A stretch of 64,000 nt of DNA, taken from the NCBI RefSeq assembly GCF_003012935.1, contig NZ_PUDR01000010.1, positions 1 to 64,000 on the forward strand, read 5' to 3'. Shown one piece after another: positions 44,543 to 54,733 of the stretch. The notes under the pieces are model-generated. The model searched no databases and was not told where the DNA came from. It saw nothing but the letters and a program-made list of their open reading frames with translations. The position numbers and the translations under genes were made by a program. Numbering within the stretch: position 1 is the first letter of the stretch; the number at the start of each line of letters is the position of its first letter. The stretch comes from Pannonibacter carbonis (GTDB lineage: Bacteria > Pseudomonadota > Alphaproteobacteria > Rhizobiales > Stappiaceae).

Positions 44543-46942
44543 CTAGAACGAACCTGTCGAAACTTGCGTATCGCCAATCGTGCGCAGGCCAAAGCGGAAG
44601 AAGACTGTCCGATCGACAGACTCGTTGTTGTTGCGGCTGCGGTCTTCCTGATAGGCGACGGAGAGGGAGAACCCTTCGTCGTCGTAGCCGATGCCGAAAC
44701 CATTCTGAACCACGTTGCGGTTTTGCATGTCGTAACGCAGCGAGCCAAATATGCGCCAATTGTCGCTCAGCCGAAGGCTGGAGGCTCCGAGCATTTCTTC
44801 ACGGGGCTTGTCGATGCCAAGGTCCGGCTGTGCTCCGAGGAAGGCATAGGCAAGACTGCTGACGACGGGGCCATAGGTCGCTGTCGCCTGGGCCTGCATC
44901 CGTCGGACGGCAAAGCTTCTTTCGTCAAACCGCGCCTGGGCTCCAAGCTTCACACCGTGGCGCGTATCGAAATAGGCGCTGCCGACATAGTCCGACCGCC
45001 CGGTCTCGAGACCCGAATTCTGGGTTGCTCCCAGAAGGTCGGGCCTGGCGTAGGAATTGCGGCCTGCCAGGTGGAAGGAGCGGCCGAACATGGCGCTCAG
45101 ATACTCGCCGCTATCGAACTGCAGTTTGTAGTTCAAGCCGATATTGGCGCGGGTACCGCCCTCGGCACGGTCAAAGCCGGAAAACTTGTCATAATCAAAC
45201 AGGGTTGAAGCATCGAAGACGAGGCTCTGCGCATCATCGTTCGGCAGCTGCCCGATCCGCTGTTCATCCGGACGGACGATGATCTGCGCCACCGGCTCGA
45301 TGATCTGGTTGCCGCCATCGAATGCCGCGACGAAGGGATAGCGGTATTCAAGTCCGGCTGCCGGCATGAAGCGGCCGGCAAACGCATCGTCTGTCAGCTC
45401 GGTGACGTTCTTGTCCTGCGAGGCCAGGAAGAACAGGTCGCCGCGGACATAGGCAAACGGGGTGAAGACCTGGCCGATCGGGTCGATCACGGTCCGGCGC
45501 CAGTCAGTCTGGACGCTGAGGCGGCTGAAAGTTCCATCGATCCCGCGGAACCGGTCGACGCCGTTGAAGGCAAAGGCGTCGGTCTTGCTGCGGGTCAGGC
45601 TGGTGAAGTTGCTGGACAGCGACAGCTCGCCACCGGCGACCGGGTTCTCGAAGACATAATTGTAATCGACGACCGGCAGTACGTAAGGCTGCTTGTCCTG
45701 CAAGCTGCTGCCGACCTTGGCGAAGGGGCCGACCGGATCATGTCCGTCAGGCGCGGAATTATAGTCTTCCTGCGAGATCTGGAAGGCATAGGCCTTCACC
45801 GAGAGCGCGTTGCGTTCGGTCTGACCGGCGAGATAGATCTGCGAGACTTCGTCGCTCTTGGCGAAGCTGACACTGTCATAGTCGCGCAGGAATGCACGGT
45901 CGGTCTTGTGGGTGAGGTCCCAGCCCCAGTACCAGTCGCGGGAGATGCGGAACTCGCCATCGGTGTGGATTGCACCGCGCCAGCGGCGGTCTCCCGATGT
46001 GCCCCGAAACTCTGAAGGCTTGGCTTGGAAGAGGCCCGCGGCGGCCACCCGGTAGGAGCCCGAAACAAGGCGCTGGCGCCATACCGCCTCACTGAGGACA
46101 CCTTGCTTTGAAAGCGGCGTCAGGGTGGCGCTGAGATCATAGCTTGGATCCAGCGCCCAGAAGTAGGGCAGCGCCACGCCGACACCCAGCCGGCGGGAAT
46201 AAACGCCTGAAGGCATCAGGAAACCGGTCTTCCGCTTGACGGTCGGATCCGGCATCGAGAGATAGGGCATGTAGGCAATCGGTTGCCCGAAGAACTCCAG
46301 CGAGGCGTCCTCGAATTGGACAACCTGTTCCTGCTGGTTGTGAATGATCTTCTGGGCGCGCAGCCGCCAGAGCGGCGGCTTGTCCGCAGGGCGCCCGGCA
46401 TTGGTGTAGACCGTATAGAGACCATTCTCGAAGGTCGTCACATTGCCGGCGCTGCGGGTGGCACGATCGGCAATGAACCGGGTGCGTTCGGGCGTGTCGA
46501 GTTGCAACGAATTGGCAAAGCCCTCGGCGAAGTCATCCGAGAGCTGCATTTCATTGGTCGTGACGACGTTTCCGTCCGGCTCGGTCAGGCGCACATAGCC
46601 GCGGGCGACCATCTTGCCGTTCTTGCGGTCGAAATCGACACGCTCGGCCTCGAGCGTGAAGCCGTCATAGAAAATCTCGACCTTGCCGATGGCAGAGATC
46701 AGGTCGCGGTCAAAATCATAAGTGAGTTCACCGGCTTCCAGCAGCATCTGCGCATCTGGCTTGATGCGGGCCTGGAGGGCGCCGGCAAGCGAATCCTGGG
46801 CGTGGACCGGTGCGGTTCCGGTAGTGGCGGCAACCAGACTGGTGGCAATGACGAGACCTAGGCCGCGGATGAACAATCCACGCGCCGGGCGCACAGCACC
46901 TTGCTTCAGGAAAGAGGGGGCGAAACGCGAAGCAAGCGCCAT
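44543..46942 (-). CDS. lptD: LPS-assembly outer-membrane protein LptD
   Basis: The 799-residue protein inserts LPS into the outer leaflet of the outer membrane. After a signal peptide (LVIATSLVAATTGTAPVHA) come an OstA-type jellyroll (about 60-190; AGELTYDFDRDLISAIGKVEI, ARGYVRLTEPDGNVV) and a large C-terminal beta-barrel with alternating aromatic strands, ending GDTQVSTGSF. ATG 46942 shares one base with the lptG stop (TGATG). Only scattered cysteines are present, so the disulphide scheme of E. coli LptD is not conserved. Confidence 0.95.
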   Translation of the reverse strand: MALASRFAPSFLKQGAVRPARGLFIRGLGLVIATSLVAATTGTAPVHAQDSLAGALQARIKPDAQMLLEAGELTYDFDRDLISAIGKVEIFYDGFTLEAERVDFDRKNGKMVARGYVRLTEPDGNVVTTNEMQLSDDFAEGFANSLQLDTPERTRFIADRATRSAGNVTTFENGLYTVYTNAGRPADKPPLWRLRAQKIIHNQQEQVVQFEDASLEFFGQPIAYMPYLSMPDPTVKRKTGFLMPSGVYSRRLGVGVALPYFWALDPSYDLSATLTPLSKQGVLSEAVWRQRLVSGSYRVAAAGLFQAKPSEFRGTSGDRRWRGAIHTDGEFRISRDWYWGWDLTHKTDRAFLRDYDSVSFAKSDEVSQIYLAGQTERNALSVKAYAFQISQEDYNSAPDGHDPVGPFAKVGSSLQDKQPYVLPVVDYNYVFENPVAGGELSLSSNFTSLTRSKTDAFAFNGVDRFRGIDGTFSRLSVQTDWRRTVIDPIGQVFTPFAYVRGDLFFLASQDKNVTELTDDAFAGRFMPAAGLEYRYPFVAAFDGGNQIIEPVAQIIVRPDEQRIGQLPNDDAQSLVFDASTLFDYDKFSGFDRAEGGTRANIGLNYKLQFDSGEYLSAMFGRSFHLAGRNSYARPDLLGATQNSGLETGRSDYVGSAYFDTRHGVKLGAQARFDERSFAVRRMQAQATATYGPVVSSLAYAFLGAQPDLGIDKPREEMLGASSLRLSDNWRIFGSLRYDMQNRNVVQNGFGIGYDDEGFSLSVAYQEDRSRNNNESVDRTVFFRFGLRTIGDTQVSTGSF

Positions 46943-48033
46943 CAGCCGTCTTCCTGATTGAGCAGGATCGTCAATCCCATGAGAACTCCAAACACACCCG
47001 GGGCCCAAGCGGCGACAAGTGGCGGTACAATACCTGCACCACCGAAATCGCGCGCGAGCTCCGACAGAACGTAAAGCACGAAGCCAGCAAGGATTCCACC
47101 CAGAATCATCTGGCCGAGCCCGCCAAATCGAGAAACCTTTAGCGAAACAGCCGCCGCGATCAGAACCATCGCCAACAAAAGCAGGGGACGGGCGAGAAGC
47201 GACTGATATTGAAGCGTATATCGGTAGGCTGGCAGACCTGCTCGACGGGCAAGTTCGATGAAGCGGGGCAGGTCCCAGAAAGAGATTGATTCGGGCGCAC
47301 CGATGCTCTCGCGCACTTCCGTCGGGGTCAGGAACGTCGACACCTTGTAGGCACCATAGGCCTGCGGGTCAGCCTGCGTTGTGTAGACGGTTGCGTCCGT
47401 CAGGTTCCAGTACTCTTCGAAAAGACGCGCTTCACGGGCTTCGATGCGCTCCTGGAATGTGCCGGTGTGATCAAAGGTGAATATGGTCACCCCGCGCAGC
47501 ACGGTGCCCTGGAACAGCAACTGTTCGGCATGAAGAACCGATTCGCCATCGACGCCATCCTGCCGCAGCCAGACCGAGTTGGTGGTCTGCAGCAGGAATG
47601 TTTCCTCCGCCCCGAAGATGCCTGCGGCCAGGGTGTCCGAACGTTGCTGCATCCAGACGGCGAGCGGGTTATAGGCCACCACCGAAAGCACCCCGAGAAG
47701 CAGCGCCACAAGCGCGGCAGGTGCCCCGAACTGCCACACCGAGATGCCGGCGGCGCGAGTGATCACAAGCTCGAGCGCCCGGCTGAGGGTGACAAAGGCA
47801 AGGATCGCACCGAACAGCACTGCAAAGGGGATCACCTGTTCCAGCAACAGAGGTACGCGCAACAGCGAAATGAGGCTGACGCGCAGGACAGAAACGTCAC
47901 CGCGTTCCCCCGCGCGGCGCAACAATTCGAGCACATCGAACAGATAGATCAGGACCGCAGCGAGCAGGAACAGGCCAAGGATCGCCTTCAGGAACCGTGT
48001 GGAGAGATAGACCGTGAGGGTTCTGCCGAGCAT
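46942..48033 (-). CDS. lptG: LPS export ABC transporter permease LptG
   Basis: The 363-residue inner-membrane protein has three N-terminal helices (LTVYLSTRFLKAILGLFLLAAVLIYLF onward), a periplasmic beta-jellyroll (about 130-265) and three C-terminal helices (LLARPLLLLAMVLIAAAVSL, MILGGILAGFVLYVL). With LptF and the ATPase LptB it extracts LPS from the inner membrane. It starts one base after the lptF stop. The ATG at 48033 (MLGRTLTVY) is the family N-terminus; the frame extends further without conservation. Confidence 0.95.
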   Translation of the reverse strand: MLGRTLTVYLSTRFLKAILGLFLLAAVLIYLFDVLELLRRAGERGDVSVLRVSLISLLRVPLLLEQVIPFAVLFGAILAFVTLSRALELVITRAAGISVWQFGAPAALVALLLGVLSVVAYNPLAVWMQQRSDTLAAGIFGAEETFLLQTTNSVWLRQDGVDGESVLHAEQLLFQGTVLRGVTIFTFDHTGTFQERIEAREARLFEEYWNLTDATVYTTQADPQAYGAYKVSTFLTPTEVRESIGAPESISFWDLPRFIELARRAGLPAYRYTLQYQSLLARPLLLLAMVLIAAAVSLKVSRFGGLGQMILGGILAGFVLYVLSELARDFGGAGIVPPLVAAWAPGVFGVLMGLTILLNQEDG

Positions 48034-48034
48034 C

Positions 48035-49219
48035 TCAGGCGCCCCTGCCATTGGTGCGGCCCTGCAGGCGCTGCTGGATCGCCTCAAACCCGTCGGTGAT
48101 GCGTTCCAGGTTTCGGCTGAGCCAGAGCGGAGCGGAATGTTCGGATTGCAGGATGCTCCAGATCGCCAACCCCATGCCGCCGAGCGGAACCAGATAGTAG
48201 CTGATCATCATCGCGTCATCGCCGGCGGTCAGTGATGTTACCCCAAAGCCGGCCGTCCGTAGCAGGATGCAGCCGGTCAAAGCCCCCAGAATGGCCATGC
48301 CACGGCTTTGCCGTGTGGTGCGTGCCTGACCTAGGAAGGCAAAGACGATCAAGGAAAAGGCCAAGGGATAGAGCGGCTGGCTCATGCGGTTGTGCAATTC
48401 GCCGATCAGCCGCTCGCGGTTGCCGCGCGCATAGTCGTCGATGCCGCGTTCGAAGATCAGGGCATAGGTCGAGCGCTCCGACGCCTTGTAGACCGGTTCG
48501 CTGGCCTGCGGCATCAGGCTCGAGAGATCAAAGGCGTAGGACTGAAAACGGACGATGGAGATGTCGCCCTGACGCTTCGGCCGGCGCTGGATCGTGCCGT
48601 TCTGCATGATCAGCAGCGTGCGGCCGGCCGCCTCGACGATGTTTCCCTGGTGTGCCTGATAGGTGAAAATCGTTTCCGGATCGCGCGTGTCATGCAGCAG
48701 CAGGCCGTCCAGCTTGCCGTCGCCGCTGCGGTTGCGGATGTGGAAGGTGAGGCCATCCTCGACCGTGATGAAACGTCCGGGCCTCACGATGTTGGCCACA
48801 AGGTCAACGCGCACGCGCGCAATCTCGTCGCGCAACTGCGCCAGGCCCTGTGGCGCGACATAAAGCGAGAACAGCGCCGTTGCCGATGTCACGCCCAGGG
48901 CAAACAACAGCACCGGCTGCAGCACCAGCCAGCGTGACCCGCCCGTGGCATTTATGACGATTAGTTCGCTGTCGCTGGACAGGGCGTTCAGCACCAGGAT
49001 CAGGGCGATCATCAGCGCAAAGGGCGCAACGATGACGACCAGGAACGGCATCGCCAGCATGGTGATCGAGATGAATTGGACGATCGTCTGCCCCTTGGAG
49101 GTCACGAGGTCCAACTGACGCAGGGCCTGGGTCGCCCAGACGACGCCGGTCATGGCAGTCAGTGTCATGACAAACACAAACAGGGCACGCCGGATGATGT
49201 ATCGTTCAAGCGTCTTCAT
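48035..49219 (-). CDS. lptF: LPS export ABC transporter permease LptF
   Basis: The 394-residue partner of LptG has the same YjgP/YjgQ layout: three N-terminal helices ([38 protein letters not shown]), a periplasmic domain and three C-terminal helices ([31 protein letters not shown]-like). I chose ATG 49219 ([11 protein letters not shown]), the usual N-terminus, over an ATG at 49279. It is the first gene of the minus-strand lptF-lptG-lptD-surA-pdxA-rsmA string and is divergent from pepA across 212 bp. Confidence 0.95.
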   Translation of the reverse strand: MKTLERYIIRRALFVFVMTLTAMTGVVWATQALRQLDLVTSKGQTIVQFISITMLAMPFLVVIVAPFALMIALILVLNALSSDSELIVINATGGSRWLVLQPVLLFALGVTSATALFSLYVAPQGLAQLRDEIARVRVDLVANIVRPGRFITVEDGLTFHIRNRSGDGKLDGLLLHDTRDPETIFTYQAHQGNIVEAAGRTLLIMQNGTIQRRPKRQGDISIVRFQSYAFDLSSLMPQASEPVYKASERSTYALIFERGIDDYARGNRERLIGELHNRMSQPLYPLAFSLIVFAFLGQARTTRQSRGMAILGALTGCILLRTAGFGVTSLTAGDDAMMISYYLVPLGGMGLAIWSILQSEHSAPLWLSRNLERITDGFEAIQQRLQGRTNGRGA

Positions 49220-49431
49220 TTCGATCAGCCGAAGCGCCCTTTCAGGCACGAGTTGTCCAAAATCCATGCCCCGCTGCACGCCCCCGATCTCCGATTAGCA
49301 TGGAAGGGAATGAACAGCACGCAAACAAGCGGATGAATTTGACAATAATTTTAGCAAGGCTTGCGAGCGCAACGCCGGCACGCCATGGTGCCGCAACAGA
49401 CAAGCAACAACACATGGAACCCATACAAATC

Positions 49432-50925
49432 ATGAGCAAGCTCACAAAGATCCAGTTCGGCAAGGCCGTATCCCAGCCGGGCGTTGTGGTGATCCTGGCC
49501 GATGACGCCCTGGCCAGCGGTGCCCTCGGCACAGGTGTCCTTGAGAGCCTCTCAGGCGGTCTGGCCCGCGCTGCAAAGGCTGGAGCCTTTGCAGGCAAGC
49601 GCGGCAGCAAGCTCGACCTGATCGCCCCGGGAGGTCTCGACCTTGACCGTCTGATCGTGATTGGCCTCGGCAAGGCGGCAGAGTTGAAGGGCACCGACTG
49701 GATGAAGCTTGGCGGCACAGTTCAGGCAGCTGTTGCTGCAGCCAAGGCCGAACATGCCCTTGTCTATCTGGAGACCGCAGCGGGTGAGGTCAGTGCCGAT
49801 GATGCGGCCGATTTTGCGCTTGGCGCGGTCCTGCGCAGCCACACGTTCGATACCTACAAGACCAAGAAGGACGAGGATGCAACTCCGTCCGAAGTGACGC
49901 TGAACATCGCTGGCGTCGACCCGAAGGCGGCCAAGAAGGCCTGGGCCGTCAAGGAAGGGCTCGGCGAGGGCGTGCTTCTTGCCCGGGATCTTGTCAACGA
50001 GCCGGCCAATGTGCTGGGACCGGTCGAGTTCGCCGATCGCGCCGCAAAGCTGGAGAAACTCGGCGTCGAGATCGAGATCCTGACCGAGAAGGAAATGAAG
50101 AAGCTGAAGATGGCCGCGCTGCTCGGCGTTGCCCAGGGCTCCGTGCGCCCGCCGCGTCTGGTCATCATGCGCTGGAACGGGGCTAAGAAGGACGAGGCAC
50201 CGGTCGCTTTCGTTGGCAAGGGCGTTGTCTTCGACACCGGCGGCATCTCGATCAAGCCGGCTGCAGGCATGGAAGACATGAAGGGCGACATGGGCGGAGC
50301 CGCCGCTGTCACCGGTCTCATGCATGCGCTGGCCACGCGCAAGGCCAAGGTCAACGCCATCGGCGTCATCGGTCTGGTCGAGAACATGCCCGATGGCAAC
50401 GCGCAGCGTCCGGGCGACATCGTGCGTGCCATGTCCGGCACCACGATCGAGATCCTCAACACCGATGCCGAAGGCCGCCTCGTGCTGGCCGATGCGCTCT
50501 GGTACACGCAGGACCGTTTCAAGCCGAAGTTCATGATTGACCTGGCGACCCTGACCGGCGCCGTGATCATTGCCCTCGGCACGCAGAACGCTGGCCTTTT
50601 CTCCAACAACGACGAACTTGCCCAGCGGCTGACGGAATCGGGCCTCAGCACCGGCGAGACTGTCTGGCGGCTGCCCTTGTCCAAGGCCTATGACAAGCTG
50701 ATCGACACGCCGAATGCCGATGTGAAGAACACCGGTGGCCGCACGGCAGGATCCATCACGGCGGCGCAGTTCCTGCAGCGCTTCGTCAACGATCTGCCCT
50801 GGGCGCATCTCGATGTCGCAGGCACGGCGATGGGCTCAGACAAGGACGAGATCAGCCAGGGCTGGGCATCCGGCTTCGGCGTGCGTCTGCTCGACGAGCT
50901 GGTGCGGGCCCACTACGAGGACTGA
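49432..50925 (+). CDS. pepA: Leucyl (cytosol) aminopeptidase
   Basis: The 497-residue M17 enzyme removes N-terminal residues from peptides and in some bacteria also binds DNA. The metal-binding catalytic domain shows [26 protein letters not shown] and the signature [13 protein letters not shown] chose ATG 49432 (MSKLTKIQF); an ATG six codons earlier is in frame, and neither has a strong ribosome-binding site. A terminator follows at 51026. Confidence 0.95.
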   Translation: MSKLTKIQFGKAVSQPGVVVILADDALASGALGTGVLESLSGGLARAAKAGAFAGKRGSKLDLIAPGGLDLDRLIVIGLGKAAELKGTDWMKLGGTVQAAVAAAKAEHALVYLETAAGEVSADDAADFALGAVLRSHTFDTYKTKKDEDATPSEVTLNIAGVDPKAAKKAWAVKEGLGEGVLLARDLVNEPANVLGPVEFADRAAKLEKLGVEIEILTEKEMKKLKMAALLGVAQGSVRPPRLVIMRWNGAKKDEAPVAFVGKGVVFDTGGISIKPAAGMEDMKGDMGGAAAVTGLMHALATRKAKVNAIGVIGLVENMPDGNAQRPGDIVRAMSGTTIEILNTDAEGRLVLADALWYTQDRFKPKFMIDLATLTGAVIIALGTQNAGLFSNNDELAQRLTESGLSTGETVWRLPLSKAYDKLIDTPNADVKNTGGRTAGSITAAQFLQRFVNDLPWAHLDVAGTAMGSDKDEISQGWASGFGVRLLDELVRAHYED

Positions 50926-51025
50926 CCACGACACAGCAACGGGTGCGCCTTGCGCGCCCGTCGTTTCTCCATGATCCGTTGCTCTGGTTGGGAGCAGGAG
51001 TTGCCGATCCACTGATCGCCAACAA

Positions 51026-51053
51026 AAAACCCGCCGGTTATCCAGCGGGTTTT
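51026..51053 (+). terminator. Intrinsic terminator after pepA
   Basis: AAAACCCGC and GCGGGTTTT form a 9-bp stem with further inner pairing (CGG/CC). The flanking A- and T-runs make it usable in both directions, so it can end pepA (+) and the small minus-strand ORF at 51096-51218. Confidence 0.85.
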
Positions 51054-51095
51054 CAACAGTTTGTTCAGTGCCGGAACCAGCACTTTTCCCCGGTC

Positions 51096-51218
51096 CTAGC
51101 AGGCCTTATAGGCCTGACAGGCGGTTGCAGGCTCCGTCACGATAAGGCCGAGGGCTGCGGTTGCACCAGCAAGCCCGAGAACCAGCGTGAAAAACAGCGC
51201 AACGCGAACAACCATCAT
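51096..51218 (-). CDS. 40-residue secreted or membrane-anchored micro-protein
   Basis: An ATG preceded by CGGGGGTTG opens a 40-codon frame: a start with one Arg, a hydrophobic stretch VALFFTLVLGLAGATAALGL and a short tail ending CQAYKAC just before the stop. This looks like a signal peptide or single membrane anchor followed by a tiny Cys-pair tail (C-x5-C). A bidirectional terminator lies 43 bp beyond its stop. The family is not recognised; the ribosome-binding site, codon pattern and terminator support a real gene, but its size limits certainty. The rest of 50926-51436 holds nothing else recognisable. Confidence 0.55.
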   Translation of the reverse strand: MMVVRVALFFTLVLGLAGATAALGLIVTEPATACQAYKAC

Positions 51219-51436
51219 CAACCCCCGAGAACCCTGCATGTGAAACTTTGTCGCGCGCGACGCGGGTTAACGAGTCGCTGCGCACATCATCAGAAAATAG
51301 GGCCTGCAAATTTGTGTCCGGTTAATGCTAGGAGTCCGGGCATCTGTCTATGCGTTATTTTTGCGTCGCACATCTTTGCCAGGGATTGTTGCCGTGTCGC
51401 ATCACAAAGAAACGTCGAGACCGGAGAGGAAGCCAC

Positions 51437-51889
51437 GTGGCCACTGAAGTCCTGTTCTACCACCTGATGAGCCAGCCTCTTGAAGCGGTGCTGCCCGGGC
51501 TGCTGCTGAAGTGCCTGGAGCGAGACTGGACCGTGGTGGTGCAATGCGGGTCGCAAGACAGGGTCGCCGCGCTGGATGCACATCTTTGGTCATTTTCCGA
51601 CGACAGCTTTCTGCCCCACGGCACGGCCGCAGACGGCCTTGCCGAACACCAGCCAATCTATCTGACGGACGGCGAGGAAAACCCCAACGGCGCAGAGGTG
51701 CGTTTTCTGGTCGGCCGGGCGCGCCCCGGTAGCATCGATGGCTACAGCCGGATCGTCGTCATGTTCGACGGTGAGAACCCCGATGCGCTCGCCGAGGCGC
51801 GCAGTCACTGGAAGATGTTCAAGGGGCAGGGCGCCGAGGTGACCTACTGGCAGCAGAAAGCCAATGGCGGCTGGGAGCGCAAGGCCTAG
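51437..51889 (+). CDS. holC: DNA polymerase III subunit chi
   Basis: The 150-residue protein shows the chi fold and typical features: EVLFYHLMSQPLEAVLPGLLLKCLERDW at the N-terminus, DAHLWSFSDDSFLPHGT, QPIYLT and VVMFDGENPDAL. Chi links the clamp loader to SSB. The GTG start at 51437 follows GAGAGGAAG. In many rhizobia it follows pepA, as here (510 bp gap). Confidence 0.93.
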   Translation: MATEVLFYHLMSQPLEAVLPGLLLKCLERDWTVVVQCGSQDRVAALDAHLWSFSDDSFLPHGTAADGLAEHQPIYLTDGEENPNGAEVRFLVGRARPGSIDGYSRIVVMFDGENPDALAEARSHWKMFKGQGAEVTYWQQKANGGWERKA

Positions 51890-52253
51890 GCTGGTCTGGA
51901 TGCGAGTACTTTCTGAAATGTTCAAGGATGCCGTTTGCAGCTTTCAAGTTATTGCTGTGAGATGATGGTCTAGCTAAGCCGGCTGAGGGCCGCCGCCATT
52001 GCAATAGCCGTGCGGCTGTAAATCATCGCCTGACAACAGCCCTTGTCCTTCCATTATCGCTCGGCCGTCCTACATTACGTTTGCAGTTGTGCGTTGCTGT
52101 TGCCGCACATGCGAACGCTGTGCCGCAAGAGGCGGTCAAGCGCGAAATTTTAAGCAAGGCGGCCGATTTTCATTGTGCCCGGGGGGTAAAGGGGGTAACA
52201 GGCCCCCCTGACTGGGTTCCCTCCCTGTTTTGTTCAGGATGGCGGAAGGGCTA
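51890..52253. other. 364-bp intergenic region before the carboxynorspermidine decarboxylase gene
   Basis: No supported gene. Near its right end (about 52180-52210) a G-run and C-run (GGGGGTAACAGGCCCCCC) could form a hairpin in the leader of the polyamine gene. GGAAGGG at 52243-52250 is the ribosome-binding site of that gene. Confidence 0.45.
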
Positions 52254-53354
52254 ATGATGATTCCCACTCCCTATTATCTCATCGACAAGTCGAAGCTTCT
52301 TCCGAACATGGAGAAGATCGCGTGGCTGCGCGAGACCTCTGGTGCCAAGTCTCTCCTGGCCCTGAAATGCTTTGCAGCCTGGTCCGTGTTCGATTTCATG
52401 TCGCAGTACATGGACGGCACGACGTCCTCATCGCTCTATGAAGTGAAGCTTGGCCGCGACAAGTTCCCGGGCGAGACCCATGCCTATTCGGTTGCCTATG
52501 CCGATGACGAGATCGATGAAGTCGTCGCAGTGTCGGACAAGATCCTGTTCAACACCATCGGCCAGTTGCAGCGGTTCGAGACGCAGTCTGCAGGACATGT
52601 GCGGGGGCTGCGCGTCAACCCCGGCGTGTCGACCTCTGACTTTGACCTCGCCGACCCGGCGCGGCCGTTCTCGCGCCTTGGCGAGCATGACCCGGATAAG
52701 ATCGCGACCGTGGCCGACCAGATCACCGGCTTCATGTTCCACAACAACTGCGAGAATGAGGATTTCGACCGCTTCGACGCCATGCTCGGCCATATCGAGC
52801 AGCGTTTCGGCTTCCTGATCCGGCAGATGAAATGGATAAGCCTGGGCGGCGGCATCCATTTTACCGGCGAAGGTTATCCGCTGGAGAAATTCGCCGAGCG
52901 GCTGAAGCGCTTTGCCGGCGAAAACGAGGTGCAGGTCTATCTGGAGCCGGGCGAGGCGGCGATCACCAAGTCCACCACGCTGGAAGTGAGCGTGCTGGAC
53001 ACGCTCTACAACGGCAAGAACCTCGCCATCGTCGACAGCTCGATCGAGGCGCATATGCTCGACCTGCTGATCTACCGGCTGAACGCCAAGATGGAGCCGA
53101 ATGCCGGCGACCATGAATGGATGGTTTGCGGCAAGTCGTGCCTGGCCGGGGACATCTTCGGCGAGTTCCGCTTCCCCGAGCCGCTGAAGGCCGGCGACCG
53201 GCTCTCCATGCAGGATGCGGCCGGCTACACGATGGTCAAGAAGAACTGGTTCAACGGCGTGAAGATGCCGGCGATAGCGGTGAAGGAACTGGACGGGGCC
53301 GTGCGCCTTGCCCGTGACTTCACCTATGACGATTTCACGGCTGCCCTGTCGTGA
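52254..53354 (+). CDS. nspC: Carboxynorspermidine/carboxyspermidine decarboxylase
   Basis: The 366-residue PLP enzyme of the alanine-racemase fold decarboxylates carboxy(nor)spermidine to (nor)spermidine. It has the N-terminal TPYYLIDKSKLL, the PLP-lysine strand SLLALKCFA, HNNCEN, the GGGIHF phosphate loop, EPGEAA, and the substrate Cys region VCGKSCLAGD. I chose ATG 52254, 3 nt after GGAAGGGCTA; other in-frame ATGs at 52230, 52239 and 52257 are possible. With the dehydrogenase 54 bp downstream it forms the two-step route used by many alphaproteobacteria to make spermidine without S-adenosylmethionine decarboxylase. Confidence 0.93.
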   Translation: MMIPTPYYLIDKSKLLPNMEKIAWLRETSGAKSLLALKCFAAWSVFDFMSQYMDGTTSSSLYEVKLGRDKFPGETHAYSVAYADDEIDEVVAVSDKILFNTIGQLQRFETQSAGHVRGLRVNPGVSTSDFDLADPARPFSRLGEHDPDKIATVADQITGFMFHNNCENEDFDRFDAMLGHIEQRFGFLIRQMKWISLGGGIHFTGEGYPLEKFAERLKRFAGENEVQVYLEPGEAAITKSTTLEVSVLDTLYNGKNLAIVDSSIEAHMLDLLIYRLNAKMEPNAGDHEWMVCGKSCLAGDIFGEFRFPEPLKAGDRLSMQDAAGYTMVKKNWFNGVKMPAIAVKELDGAVRLARDFTYDDFTAALS

Positions 53355-53408
53355 TCAAGGGCCCGGTGGCCCATCGTTTGACTGCCCCTTTATGACTCAA
53401 GGAGGACT

Positions 53409-54656
53409 ATGGGCGAAATGAAGCGCAACATACTCATCATCGGCGCCGGTGGCGTAGCGCAGGTTGTCGCGCACAAATGTGCGCAGAACAACGACCTGCT
53501 CGGCGACATTCACATTGCTTCGCGCAATCCCGCGAAGTGCGAGCGGATCATCGACAGCATCCGCGAGAAAGGCAGCCTGAAGGTCGAGGGCGCTCTTGAA
53601 GCCCATGCCCTGAATGCAATGGACACGGCGGCAGTCGCCGCGCTGATCCGCAAGACCGGGTGTCAGATCGTCATCAACGTTGGCTCATCCTTCGTCAACA
53701 TGACTGTTCTGGATGCCTGCATCGAGACGGGCGTGGCCTACATGGACACGGCCATCCACGAAGATCCGAAGAAGATCTGCGAGACGCCGCCCTGGTACGG
53801 CAATTACGAGTGGAAGCGCCGCGAGTCCTGCGCCGACAAGGGCATCACCGCCATCCTCGGCGTCGGCTTCGACCCGGGCGTGGTCAATGCCTATGCGCGC
53901 CTCGCCATCGACGAATACGTGACTGAGCCGGAGTCGATTGACATCATCGACATCAACGCCGGTTCGCATGGCCGCTGGTTCTCGACCAACTTCGACCCGG
54001 AAATCAACTTCCGCGAGTTCACCGGCACGGTCTATTCCTGGCAGAACGGTGGCTGGCAGGAGAACAAGATGTTCGAGGTCGGCAAGTCCTGGGACATGCC
54101 ACTCGTGGGCCCGCAGCAGACCTATCTGACCGGCCATGACGAAGTGCATTCCCTGTCGGCCAACTATCCGCAGGCGGACGTGCGCTTCTGGATGGGCTTC
54201 TCGGATCACTACATCAACGTCTTCACCGTACTGAAGAACCTCGGTCTTCTGTCCGAACAGCCGGTCAAGACGGCCGAAGGGCTTGAAGTGGTGCCGCTAA
54301 AGGTGGTCAAGGCCGTGCTGCCGGATCCCTCGTCGCTTGCCCCGGATTACACCGGCAAGACCTGCATCGGCACGCTGGTGAAGGGCAAGAAGGACGGCAA
54401 GCCGGCCGAAGTTCTGGTCTTCAACATCGCCGATCACAAGGACGCCTACAACGAAGTCGGCTCGCAGGGCATCAGCTACACCGCCGGCGTGCCGCCGGTC
54501 GCCGCTGCCATGCTGATTGCCGACGGCACGTGGGATGTGGGTGCGATGAAGAACGTCGAGGAGCTTGACCCCAAGCCCTTCCTCGCGCTCCTCAACCGCA
54601 TCGGCCTGCCGACCGAGATCAAGGACGCCTCCGGAACCCGGCCCTTTGTTGGCTGA
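53409..54656 (+). CDS. Carboxynorspermidine/carboxyspermidine dehydrogenase (saccharopine dehydrogenase family)
   Basis: The 415-residue protein has a Rossmann NAD(P) motif (ILIIGAGGVAQVVAHKCA), then NVGSSFVNMTVLDACIETGVAYMDTA and GVGFDPGVVNAYAR, and a C-terminal saccharopine dehydrogenase-like domain. It joins a diamine with aspartate semialdehyde reductively to give the carboxy-triamine decarboxylated by the neighbouring enzyme. The start is fixed by AGGAGG 5 nt before ATG 53409. It ends in a terminator at 54680. Confidence 0.93.
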   Translation: MGEMKRNILIIGAGGVAQVVAHKCAQNNDLLGDIHIASRNPAKCERIIDSIREKGSLKVEGALEAHALNAMDTAAVAALIRKTGCQIVINVGSSFVNMTVLDACIETGVAYMDTAIHEDPKKICETPPWYGNYEWKRRESCADKGITAILGVGFDPGVVNAYARLAIDEYVTEPESIDIIDINAGSHGRWFSTNFDPEINFREFTGTVYSWQNGGWQENKMFEVGKSWDMPLVGPQQTYLTGHDEVHSLSANYPQADVRFWMGFSDHYINVFTVLKNLGLLSEQPVKTAEGLEVVPLKVVKAVLPDPSSLAPDYTGKTCIGTLVKGKKDGKPAEVLVFNIADHKDAYNEVGSQGISYTAGVPPVAAAMLIADGTWDVGAMKNVEELDPKPFLALLNRIGLPTEIKDASGTRPFVG

Positions 54657-54679
54657 CCTGAACTGCGCATGAGTGTTGG

Positions 54680-54708
54680 AAACCCCGGATCGAAAGGTCC
54701 GGGGTTTT
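54680..54708 (+). terminator. Intrinsic terminator after the polyamine dehydrogenase gene
   Basis: AAACCCCGGA and TCCGGGGTTT form a 10-bp stem around an 8-nt loop, followed by T, 23 bp after the stop. It closes the two-gene polyamine unit. Confidence 0.85.
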
Positions 54709-54733
54709 CGTTTGCGGGCGACTTTTTATGCGG

